Below, piece after piece: positions 34,949 through 42,551 of a stretch of 64,000 nt of DNA. The position numbers and the translations under genes are program-made. The notes beneath the pieces were generated by a model. That model saw nothing but the letters and a program-made list of their open reading frames with translations, did no database searches and had not been told where the DNA came from. The DNA comes from an uncultured Tropicimonas sp. (GTDB lineage: Bacteria > Pseudomonadota > Alphaproteobacteria > Rhodobacterales > Rhodobacteraceae). The stretch spans positions 50,505-114,504 of the forward strand of contig CANMIP010000020.1 of NCBI GenBank assembly GCA_947497945.1, given 5' to 3'. Numbering within the stretch: position 1 is the first letter of the stretch; each line of letters begins with the position of its first letter.

Positions 34949-35697
34949 GCGTGCAGGCAATCACCTGGGCCTATGCGATCGAGGATCTGGATGATCCGAT
35001 CGAGGCGTTCATCCTGGTCACGCTGGCGAACCATGCCGATGAATATGGCGTGCTCTGGATCAAGCAGGCGACGCTGGCAGCGCGCTGTCGGTGCTCCAAG
35101 CGCAGCGTGATCCGGCGGCTGCAGTCGCTCGAGCGACGTGGCCTGATCCGGCAGCTGCGTCGGCGCCGCGCGAACGGTTCGCAGCAGTCGAGTGCTTTCT
35201 TGCTTGTCGGCTTTGAGGACCGTCGTCGCCCCCGGACACCGGATGAGCATCCAGTTCTTGAAGAGCAATATCTGGCGGGCTTGCTGGACGTGGCCACTAT
35301 CGGGGTGACTGCCTGTCACCCTGTTGCAGGGTGCCTGCCAGACACCACCAGGGTGACTGGTGGTCACCACCCTGGTGACTGTCAGTCACCCCTTGAACCG
35401 TCTTCTTATACGACTCTTGGAACCTACCCCCCTTACCCCCCTTCACGAGTTGGAAAATCAGAGCAGGGAGATTGCAATGAAAATGAAAGAGAACCAGTTC
35501 GACGCAAACGATCCGCCCACGGTGGCAAACCCGCTGCCTCGATCTGGGAACGCGCCGGGGATGAGGCTGTTGCGCGAGTGGATGCGAAAGACGCTGAACG
35601 AGCGCGTGCGCGATCCGATCCCGGCAGCAGAGCGAGCCGACATGATGGCGATCGAACGGGCCCTTTCCGCCTCGTTGCGAACCGCGACGACGAGTGA
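34945..35697 (+). CDS. HTH replication-initiator-like protein containing an iteron-like array
   Basis: Up to 250 residues. The N-terminal 100 residues form a winged HTH (IKQATLAARCRCSKRSVIRRLQSLERRGLIRQLRR), as in lambda O-like and helix_turn_helix_36 phage initiators. The middle (residues 115-150) is encoded by the regular GGTGAC/GTCACC array. The last 70 residues (from about 35477) overlap the next gene in another frame and look like out-of-frame coding, so the true C-terminus may be nearer 35480 or the frame may have shifted at the C-runs near 35429-35441. Likely role: prophage origin recognition. Confidence 0.7.
   Translation: MSVQAITWAYAIEDLDDPIEAFILVTLANHADEYGVLWIKQATLAARCRCSKRSVIRRLQSLERRGLIRQLRRRRANGSQQSSAFLLVGFEDRRRPRTPDEHPVLEEQYLAGLLDVATIGVTACHPVAGCLPDTTRVTGGHHPGDCQSPLEPSSYTTLGTYPPYPPSRVGKSEQGDCNENEREPVRRKRSAHGGKPAASIWERAGDEAVARVDAKDAERARARSDPGSRASRHDGDRTGPFRLVANRDDE
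35304..35390. repeat. GGTGAC/GTCACC array with 11-bp phasing: candidate prophage origin or operator
   Basis: GGTGAC occurs at 35304, 35352 and 35374, and its inverse GTCACC at 35315, 35363 and 35385. Within each group start-to-start spacing is exactly 11 bp with 5-bp spacers, and the orientation alternates. Eleven is not a multiple of three, so the pattern is not a by-product of a repeated peptide. Location inside an O-like initiator gene parallels the lambda origin. Confidence 0.6.
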
Positions 35698-35992
35698 GGT
35701 GCGGCAGGCGGTGACCGGGCTGCTCAACCACTATCCGTCCCGTCCACTCTCGGAGAAGGCGGCGGCTGAAGTGCTCGAGGACTGGATCACGGATCTGCGG
35801 ACCTACCCGGCGGACATCGTTCTGGCGGCATGCCAGCAATGGCGCCGGGAACCGAACACCTTTGCACCGTCACCGGGTCACATCATCGAGCGGACGGAGC
35901 CGATCATGCGCGTGCGCCAGGTCTATCTGCGGATGGCGCGCGACGCGCTGGGCGTCGAGGCGGCACACCTGCCCGAACGCAAGGCTGGATGA
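35477..35992 (+). CDS. Phage replication-module protein, possible helicase loader
   Basis: 171 residues from ATG 35477 (MKMKENQFDANDP). Mostly helical: RLLREWMRKTLNERVRDPI, then LSEKAAAEVLEDWITDLRTY, ADIVLAACQQWRREPNTFAP and PGHIIERTEPIMRVR. Arrangement after an initiator-like gene and a domain resembling small helicase loader or inhibitor proteins suggest the lambda P position. Family not recognised by a signature motif. It overlaps the preceding frame by 221 bp. Confidence 0.65.
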   Translation: MKMKENQFDANDPPTVANPLPRSGNAPGMRLLREWMRKTLNERVRDPIPAAERADMMAIERALSASLRTATTSEVRQAVTGLLNHYPSRPLSEKAAAEVLEDWITDLRTYPADIVLAACQQWRREPNTFAPSPGHIIERTEPIMRVRQVYLRMARDALGVEAAHLPERKAG

Positions 35993-36003
35993 AAGGAACG
36001 AAC

Positions 36004-36474
36004 ATGGCGAGCAGGAACCTGACACCGGCGGAGATAGAGGAGCGTTTCGAGGAAGCCGCGCTGACGTTGAAGCGGATGCCGAACCCGCCGGGCAGTGGGC
36101 CATCGGGCTACGGATCGAGCTGGCCGGCCTATGTGCAGGAGGCGAAACACGCCTACGGTTACCACGAGGCACGGATGCGCGTGGTGCCCAACGCGGCGGA
36201 GATCCAGCGCATGGAGGAGGCGCTCGACTGGTTGCGCCTCATTGACCATCCCGAGCAGGACCGCGCTACCATTGATCGGCGGATTGTCTGGATGAGGGCG
36301 GATGGCCACCGCTGGCGGACAGTTTGTCGCGCGGTGGGACTTGGGCGGTCTCAGGCCTGGCGACGCTGGTCCGCGGCGCTCATCCAGCTCTCCCGCGTGC
36401 TTGGCAAAACACAGCAACGCCGATTACGACGAAAGAAATGCCCGGTCAGGCTTCGCGTCGACGCGGATACGTGA
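36004..36474 (+). CDS. DUF6362-like phage protein with C-terminal HTH
   Basis: 156 residues from ATG 36004 (MASRNLTPAEIEERFEEAA) with AAGGA upstream. The C-terminal part (RRIVWMRADGHRWRTVCRAV, then GRSQAWRRWSAALIQLS) reads as a helix-turn-helix resembling the DUF6362 family of alphaproteobacterial prophages. Such proteins sit between early genes and packaging and may act as late regulators. The tail of the protein is very basic (QQRRLRRKKCPVRLR). Follows the previous gene by 11 bp. Confidence 0.75.
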   Translation: MASRNLTPAEIEERFEEAALTLKRMPNPPGSGPSGYGSSWPAYVQEAKHAYGYHEARMRVVPNAAEIQRMEEALDWLRLIDHPEQDRATIDRRIVWMRADGHRWRTVCRAVGLGRSQAWRRWSAALIQLSRVLGKTQQRRLRRKKCPVRLRVDADT

Positions 36475-36694
36475 GTGTTGCTCTCGCTCGCTGAAAACCC
36501 GGCGGGTGCATCAACCTGGCCAAACCCGTACGTAGTCTGGCCGCTGTCTATGTTAAGCTGAAGCTCGCCGGTTTCGTTCGCTTGCCCTGTATGCGGCACA
36601 AAACTGACACTCGAAAAATTCAGGCTACAGCCAGCTTTCATGTTCGATTTCCCTGCAATAGCGTCCAACCAGTCAACGGATGGAGAGTGCTGCG

Positions 36695-38614
36695 ATGCAG
36701 GTCGGGACATTGACAATACAACATCTTTTCGAGAAGGACGTCCTCTACCGTGTTCCGCTCTATCAGCGTCCGTATGTCTGGCAACGAGAGGAGCAATGGA
36801 AGCCGCTTTGGGAAGATTTGCGAGGCCTTTCCGACATCCTTCTTAGCGGCAAGCAGGCGCGCTCGCATTTTCTCGGTGCCTCTGTGCAAGACCGACCATC
36901 GACGCCCCCGGGGCAGATTGAAACGCGCGTTCTGATTGACGGCCAGCAAAGGCTTACGACATTGCAGCTTCTACTGCGAGCTTTCGCCGATGTTGTGAAG
37001 CTTGAGGGAAATGTCCCATACCATCAGGCAATCGACAAGCTCATCCGCAACCACCATCCACTTAGCACCGAAGACTATGAAAGCTTCAAGATTTGGCCGA
37101 CGAATGCGGATCGAGAAGATTATCAGATTGTAATGGAAGGCGCTGACCGGATCGAAATCCTCAAGGCCTACGGCGCGCGATCAAACACCAAATCCGTGGG
37201 TCGTAACATCCCCGACGGCTATCTCTTTTTCCATGACGCGATTTGCGAATGGCTGGCGGAGAACGACGGTGCGGACACGGCGCAGAAAATTCCAGCGCTT
37301 TACAGTGCCATTCGGGACAAAGCGCGACTGGTGGTCATCGATCTTGACGAAAAGGATGACGCCCAGATGATATTCGAGACTCTGAACGCGCGGGGCACGC
37401 CGCTTCTATCGGCAGATCTGGTCAAGAACTCATTGCTCAGCGAAATTCAGGACAACGGCGGCGACGCAGAAAAGGCCTACGAAAAATACTGGCAAGCATT
37501 CGACAAGGATGCGCCGTTTTGGCGGGCTCAGATCGGCCGCGGCCACGCACGCCGTGCACGAATCGAGATGTTTCTTCAAAACGCACTGACGCTGCTGACC
37601 GGCGACGATGTGGCGGCTGCCCATCTCTACACTGGGTACCGCGATTATGCACTTGGGCCGAACGCCAGCTCGCCGGAAGACCGTATCAAGACGTTCAAGA
37701 AATATGGCAAAATATATCGCGGCATCATCGAGGGGCACCAGAAGCCTGCTATCAGGACCTTCCTGGACCGGTTGAAGATTATGGACATTGCCACCGCCTA
37801 TCCGCTTCTTCTCAAGCTCTTCGATGTCCTGGATCAGCGCACTGACCTGCTGACAGAAGTGCTTTCCGATATGGAGTCGTTCCTTGTTCGGCGGATGATC
37901 TGTCGTCTCAGCACGCGGGGCTACAACCGTCTATTTGTCGACCTTATTGCTATGGTCAATGGCCCACCGGATCAGATTCCCGAAAAGATCCGCAACAGCT
38001 TGTTGACCCGCACGGCCGAATTTGACCGCTGGCCGAGTGATGACGAGTTCAAGAAGGCATGGATCAACAATCCGCTTTACGAGAACCTGACACGCCCTCG
38101 CCTGCGCTTGATCCTCGAAGCCATGGAGGCCGCATTGCGTGGTGACTTTGCCGAAACGAAGGACGTTCCGAGAAACCTGACGGTCGAGCATGTAATGCCA
38201 CAGCACTGGCAGGCGAACTGGCCACTGCCGGGCGAAGCATCAGAGGCCGAAGAAACGTTGCGGCGGAACGAGCTGATTCACACGATCGGCAATCTATCCT
38301 TGCTCAATGACAAACTGAATCCCGTGCAGTCCAACAAGGCCTGGATCGTTGGAAGCGATCCCGAAGACGGTAAGCGGGAAGCGCTCAATGACCACAGCGT
38401 CCTCTATCTTAACAAGCGCCTTTGTGAGCACGATAAGTGGAACGAAGACAAGATTGAAGCGAGATCAGAGGCGCTCTTCGAGTTCGCCAAAAAGATCTGG
38501 CCCTTGGAAAGCACAGCAATCCAGATATCGTCCACTGCAGTTCCGCTCGCTTCAGATCAGTTCGACGCCTCCGCGGCATCCGGGAGTTCGGCCGTCGATC
38601 AGTCATCCGGCTGA
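36695..38614 (+). CDS. Single-chain GmrSD-type (DUF262-DUF1524) modification-dependent restriction enzyme
   Basis: 639 residues from ATG 36695 with GGAGAG upstream (ATG 36680 lacks a site). The N-terminal DUF262/GmrS domain shows VPLYQRPYVWQ (20-30) and the nucleotide-binding LIDGQQRLTTLQLLLRAF (80-97), with FETLNARGTPL later. The C-terminal DUF1524/GmrD HNH nuclease has TVEHVMPQHW and HTIGNLSLLNDKLNPVQSNK. Such enzymes cleave phage DNA with modified, often glucosylated, cytosines. It is a lone gene between replication and packaging modules, a typical moron position. Confidence 0.9.
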   Translation: MQVGTLTIQHLFEKDVLYRVPLYQRPYVWQREEQWKPLWEDLRGLSDILLSGKQARSHFLGASVQDRPSTPPGQIETRVLIDGQQRLTTLQLLLRAFADVVKLEGNVPYHQAIDKLIRNHHPLSTEDYESFKIWPTNADREDYQIVMEGADRIEILKAYGARSNTKSVGRNIPDGYLFFHDAICEWLAENDGADTAQKIPALYSAIRDKARLVVIDLDEKDDAQMIFETLNARGTPLLSADLVKNSLLSEIQDNGGDAEKAYEKYWQAFDKDAPFWRAQIGRGHARRARIEMFLQNALTLLTGDDVAAAHLYTGYRDYALGPNASSPEDRIKTFKKYGKIYRGIIEGHQKPAIRTFLDRLKIMDIATAYPLLLKLFDVLDQRTDLLTEVLSDMESFLVRRMICRLSTRGYNRLFVDLIAMVNGPPDQIPEKIRNSLLTRTAEFDRWPSDDEFKKAWINNPLYENLTRPRLRLILEAMEAALRGDFAETKDVPRNLTVEHVMPQHWQANWPLPGEASEAEETLRRNELIHTIGNLSLLNDKLNPVQSNKAWIVGSDPEDGKREALNDHSVLYLNKRLCEHDKWNEDKIEARSEALFEFAKKIWPLESTAIQISSTAVPLASDQFDASAASGSSAVDQSSG

Positions 38615-39285
38615 TTTACTTGGAAGCACTAACGTCGGCTGCCCCTTAATCGGAGAGCAGTCTGCGCAAAACTGCGCACCCGAGACTTTCCACCCATCCG
38701 GATTCTGCACGCTGAGCGGCGACCTGCCGTGATGCGAGGCTAATCCCAATTTAGACAATCTTGTCAGTGTCCTGCAGGGGGTGCCGATGCGCTCTCGCCG
38801 TCGCCGCCGCCTGAGCCCTCGGATTAGCCCGTGCCTTCGACGGCTCAGCACGGGTCTGATCTGTCGCCCGGACGGCACAGCACGTATCATAAACGGCGCG
38901 ACAAACCGCCGGTTTTGCGGGCATATTCAGGGCATGATCGGGAGGGAGGCCGTTGCGAGGCCCCTGGCGCCCGATCCCCTCCCCGTGCTCGGGTCCTTCG
39001 CGGCCGGTGACGCTATGCGGGGGGCGTTTGCCCGGAAGTTCTCTAGCGACAGGGATTTTATTTGGGTCCGCACCCAGGGTCCGCACTTTGGGTCCGCGGG
39101 TCCGCACCATTCGGCATTTCGCCCTGTTCAGCGGCTGAGATGTCGAGCGGGACCGGGAGGTTCGGCGCCCGGTCCTGCATCAATACGTGTCGAGAAAGTC
39201 TTCGGAGCGCGGCTGTCCTCGTGATCGCCGCGCTCCGGTGCGTCTGGGGGATGGTCATGGACAACTGGCGGGAAGGAATACCGGC
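38615..39285. other. Intergenic region upstream of the methyltransferase-packaging operon
   Basis: 671 bp with no supportable gene; the open frames there are arginine-rich GC artefacts. It contains four GGGTCCGC repeats at 39064-39107 and must hold the promoter for the late operon starting at 39286. A cos or pac site could also lie here, upstream of the terminase genes, but none is recognisable. Confidence 0.5.
39064..39107. repeat. Four GGGTCCGC direct repeats
   Basis: GGGTCCGC starts at 39064, 39077, 39090 and 39098, three of the four followed by AC. The first three are 13 bp apart and the last 8 bp. All have the same orientation. The position in the leader of the late operon suggests a regulator-binding array or a terminase-recognition element. 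Confidence 0.6.
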
Positions 39286-40653
39286 TTGCAGATCGAGATG
39301 ATGGCGACGGAGCGGCTCGTGCCCTATGCACGCAATGCCCGCACGCATCCCGAGTGGCAGATCGCGCAGATCTGCGCCTCCATCGCCGAGTTCGGGTTCA
39401 CGAACCCCATTCTCGCGGCCGGAAACGGCGAGATCATCGCTGGCCACGGGCGCCTTCTGGCCGCGCAGCGGATGGAACTGGCCGAGGTTCCGGTGATCGT
39501 GCTGGACCATCTGTCTGACGCGCAGCGCCGGGCGCTGATCATTGCCGACAACAAGATCGCGGAAAACGCGGGATGGGACGAGGATCTGCTGCGCCGCGAA
39601 CTGGCCGCGCTGCAGAGGGAGTCCTTCGATCTCGACGTCATGGGGTTCTCGGATGCCGAGCTGGAGGAACTTCTTGCCGGTGCGCCGCTCGAGGACGAGG
39701 ACGGGGCATCGGTTCCGCCGGGCGATCCGGACTTCCTGCCGGAGCCGCCCCGAACGCCGGTCTCGGTGCGGGGCAACGTCTGGCTCCTGGGCGACCATCG
39801 GCTCATGTGCGGCGACAGCACGAAACGCGGAGATCTCGAGGCGCTCTGCCAGGACGGGCCGGTCGACGCCTGCTGGACCGATCCGCCCTACAACGTGAAC
39901 TACGAGGGCACGGCCGGTTCGATCCGGAACGACAACATGGGCGACACCGAGTTCCGTCGGTTCCTTACAGATGCATTCTGCTGCGCCTTTGCGGTGATGA
40001 AGAAAGGCGGGCCGATCTATGTCGCGCATGCGGACACCGAAGGGTTCAACTTCCGTGGCGCGTTCCGCGATGCCGGGTTCAAGCTCTCGGGCTGCCTGGT
40101 CTGGGTGAAGCCGTCGCTGGTGCTGGGACGCTCTGACTACCAGTGGCGGCACGAGCCGGTCCTCTATGGGTGGAAGCCGGGCGCGGCGCATAAATGGTTC
40201 GGGGGCCGCGCGAAGACCACGGTGTTCGAGGATGGCCGCGAGCCTTTGCGCCTCATGGCCGATGGGACCGTGCAGGTCGATGTCGGCGATCAGGTGGTCA
40301 CCATCGCGGGCGAGAACCTGACGATGGAGACCCATGACGGCTCGGTCCTGCGTTTCGACAAGCCGGCGCGGAATGGCGAGCATCCGACGATGAAGCCGGT
40401 TCGGCTGATCTCCGACATGTTGGGCAACAGCACATCGCGCGGACATCGGGTGCTCGATCCCTTCGGCGGCTCCGGTTCCACGCTCATCGCCTGTCAGGAG
40501 ATGGGCCGGCGCGCAAGATTGATGGAGCTCGATGAGAAGTTCTGCGACGTGATCGTCAACCGCTGGCAGCAGTTCACCGGCGGCGAGGCCATCCTCGAAG
40601 GCGATGGCCGCAGCTTCGAGGACATCGCATCCTCGCGCGCGAGGGCGGCATGA
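39286..40653 (+). CDS. ParB-domain plus N6/N4 DNA methyltransferase (phage)
   Basis: 455 residues from TTG 39286, which has GGAAGGA eight bases upstream; an ATG at 39298 lacks one. N-terminal ParB/Sulfiredoxin-like domain (residues 1-95: ERLVPYARNARTHPE, GHGRLLAAQ, RALIIADNKIAENAGWDE). C-terminal beta-class methyltransferase with motif IV TDPPYNVNYEG (198-208) and motif I LDPFGGSGST near the end. It probably modifies phage DNA before packaging and may protect against host or co-resident restriction. Its stop overlaps the next start. Confidence 0.9.
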   Translation: MQIEMMATERLVPYARNARTHPEWQIAQICASIAEFGFTNPILAAGNGEIIAGHGRLLAAQRMELAEVPVIVLDHLSDAQRRALIIADNKIAENAGWDEDLLRRELAALQRESFDLDVMGFSDAELEELLAGAPLEDEDGASVPPGDPDFLPEPPRTPVSVRGNVWLLGDHRLMCGDSTKRGDLEALCQDGPVDACWTDPPYNVNYEGTAGSIRNDNMGDTEFRRFLTDAFCCAFAVMKKGGPIYVAHADTEGFNFRGAFRDAGFKLSGCLVWVKPSLVLGRSDYQWRHEPVLYGWKPGAAHKWFGGRAKTTVFEDGREPLRLMADGTVQVDVGDQVVTIAGENLTMETHDGSVLRFDKPARNGEHPTMKPVRLISDMLGNSTSRGHRVLDPFGGSGSTLIACQEMGRRARLMELDEKFCDVIVNRWQQFTGGEAILEGDGRSFEDIASSRARAA

Positions 40654-41222
40654 TGACGGCCTGCCTGCTCGGATCGATCCTGGTGCTGGATATCGCCCAC
40701 CCCCGGCCGGCTGATGTGGATCCGCGTTTTCTGATCCTCCGCTTGGCAGAGATGCGGCGCTTCTCAGGCAATCCGGCCGCGCTGACCGTGGCGGAGCACC
40801 AGACTTTCTGTGCCCTGCTGGCCGATGACATGGGGATGTCCGAGCCGGCGGTGGAATGGGCCGGGCATCACGATGACCACGAATTCGCGACGGGCGATAT
40901 GGTCTCGCCGTTGCAGCGTGCCATCGGTACGGAGCAACTGCCGGTGGTTCAGCAGCGCTGGGATGTCGCCATCGCCCGGAGGCTCGGGCTTCGGGAGCCG
41001 ACCGGCTCCGTGCGCGCCGAGGTGGCTCGTGTCGATCGTATCGCGCTCGGCGTGGAGTGGATGATCTGCCTCGGGCGGAAACTCGACGAGCTGGGGGTCG
41101 CGGTTGAAGGCGGGCCGCTCGGCCGGGCCTCCCGGATCCTTGTAGAGGCGGTGCTGACCGATGATCGCTGGGAGGAAATCGGGGAAGGACGCGAGTTCCT
41201 GAAAATGGGAGTTGCGGGATGA
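40650..41222 (+). CDS. HD-domain phosphohydrolase (phage)
   Basis: 190 residues. HD-superfamily metal ligands appear as TVAEHQTF (His50) and AGHHDDHEFATGDMVSPLQ (His74-Asp75, with the D-x2-S-P-L tail of YfbR-like and phage HD hydrolases). These enzymes dephosphorylate nucleotides; in phages they can shift dNTP pools. The start overlaps the methyltransferase stop and the stop overlaps the next start, so it is in the same operon. Substrate unknown. Confidence 0.78.
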   Translation: MMTACLLGSILVLDIAHPRPADVDPRFLILRLAEMRRFSGNPAALTVAEHQTFCALLADDMGMSEPAVEWAGHHDDHEFATGDMVSPLQRAIGTEQLPVVQQRWDVAIARRLGLREPTGSVRAEVARVDRIALGVEWMICLGRKLDELGVAVEGGPLGRASRILVEAVLTDDRWEEIGEGREFLKMGVAG

Positions 41223-41950
41223 AACAGTCACGCCCGCGCGCCCTGCGCTATGCCACCGGCCAGATCCGGCGGGTTGTGCATCGCACCGGCACGGCCGCGC
41301 AGGTGATCGGACCGCTTTCGCCCGGCGTGCGGGTGACCGGTCTGACGGCGGGCCAGTTCTCGGCCGTCGATGCCATGGAGCATATGGTGGACGAGCTGGG
41401 GCCGGCCGCTGTCCGCGTCTCGACCTGGACCACGGGCGTCTACGATGTCGAGCGGACGCGGGCGATCCGGGTGCAGGGCCGGATCAAAGATATCCGGATG
41501 CTGCTCGACCGGGGCACCTTCGAGAAATCGCCCAAATATGCCGGGCCGCTGATCGAGATGCTGGGGGTCGATGCATTCCGCTGCCTGTCGGTACATGCGA
41601 AGATCATCAACGTGACCGGCGAGCGCGGCGCCGCGGTGATGCGGTCCTCGATGAACCTGAACAAGAACCTGCGAACGGAGCAGTTCGATATCGACTGCGA
41701 GGCGCCGGATGGCGAGGTGGTCGGCCTCTATTCCGGCTGGTTCGACGCGCTCTGGGACGAGTCCGGGCGCAGCCAGGACAACCGGGCGATTATTAGGGCG
41801 GTCTATGACCGCTATCTCGAGAACCCGACCGAGGAGAACGCGAGGCTGCGCCGCAGGAAACCCTCGGCTGGCGGGAAGGACGCGCAGGCGCCGCGCATCG
41901 AGAATGCCTCCTTCTCGGTGGACGAGCTGATGCGATTTATCGGGGATTGA
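41219..41950 (+). CDS. Phospholipase D-like phage protein
   Basis: 243 residues with one HKD-type motif: LSVHAKIINVTGERGAAVMR followed by SSMNLNKN, i.e. His-x-Lys and a downstream Asn. A single HKD motif implies a dimer forming one active site, as in Nuc-type nucleases. It sits two bases before the terminase small subunit, so a role in DNA processing at packaging is plausible. It is not a DrmC homologue by position: it lies 18 kb from the DISARM-like genes and within phage structural genes. Confidence 0.75.
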   Translation: MKQSRPRALRYATGQIRRVVHRTGTAAQVIGPLSPGVRVTGLTAGQFSAVDAMEHMVDELGPAAVRVSTWTTGVYDVERTRAIRVQGRIKDIRMLLDRGTFEKSPKYAGPLIEMLGVDAFRCLSVHAKIINVTGERGAAVMRSSMNLNKNLRTEQFDIDCEAPDGEVVGLYSGWFDALWDESGRSQDNRAIIRAVYDRYLENPTEENARLRRRKPSAGGKDAQAPRIENASFSVDELMRFIGD

Positions 41951-41951
41951 G

Positions 41952-42551
41952 GTGGGACTTTCGCGACGTGCATATGCCGCGCATCGCAAGGAGCGCGGGC
42001 TTCCGGGCGGTTCGGAGAAGGCCGTGCGCAATGCCATTGCCTCGGGCCGGATCGAGGTGGGGCCGGATGGCACGATCGACCCCGATCGCGCGGATGCACA
42101 ATGGGCCATGCAGACGGATCCGGCAAAGCAGCGCGCCGAGGTCGCTCCGGTCGGCGCGCCGGAGCCTGCCGCGAAGAAGCCGGTGCCGCAGGCTGCGATC
42201 GACGCGGTGCAGGACACGCTGCGGGATGCGGGCGAAGCTGCACCGGAGGGCGATGGCGGTCAGGTGTCCTTCATCCGGGCGCGCATGGCGAACGAGGTTC
42301 TCAAGGCGCAGACCGCGCGGGTCCGCCTGCAGAAGATGAAATCCGAGCTTGTCGATCGGGCGCGGGCGACGACCATGGTGTTCGATCTGTCGCGTCGGGA
42401 GCGGGATGCCTGGATCAACTGGCCGCCGCGCATCTCCGCCAACATGGCGGCGGAGCTGGATGTTGAGGCGCATCTGATGGAGCAGGTGCTGGATCGTCAT
42501 ATTCGCGAGCATCTGGCCGAGCTTGCGGAGATACGGATTGAGCTCCGGTGA
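41952..42551 (+). CDS. Terminase small subunit (Nu1-like)
   Basis: 199 residues from GTG 41952. The N-terminal HTH (LSRRAYAAHRKERGLPGGSEKAVRNAIASGRI) is the DNA-recognition domain; a proline/alanine linker precedes a helical assembly domain (VSFIRARMANEVLKAQTAR, then WINWPPRISANMAAELDVE), as in Nu1 homologues. It binds the packaging site and recruits the large subunit, whose gene overlaps by 29 bp. Confidence 0.88.
   Translation: MGLSRRAYAAHRKERGLPGGSEKAVRNAIASGRIEVGPDGTIDPDRADAQWAMQTDPAKQRAEVAPVGAPEPAAKKPVPQAAIDAVQDTLRDAGEAAPEGDGGQVSFIRARMANEVLKAQTARVRLQKMKSELVDRARATTMVFDLSRRERDAWINWPPRISANMAAELDVEAHLMEQVLDRHIREHLAELAEIRIELR

Noticed and set aside
33811..35370. Minus-strand frame of 519 codons across the early phage genes
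   Set aside because: Plus-strand VRR-NUC and HTH proteins in the same place have clear motifs and coupled starts.
38781..39224. 147-codon plus frame upstream of the methyltransferase
   Set aside because: Arginine-rich, no ribosome-binding site, and it spans the GGGTCCGC repeats; considered non-coding.
39286..40653. DISARM methyltransferase
   Set aside because: The ParB head and position in the packaging operon of prophage 2 identify it as a phage methylase.
41219..41950. DrmC of the DISARM-like system
   Set aside because: It is phospholipase D-like, but lies in the phage packaging operon 18 kb away and fits a phage enzyme.
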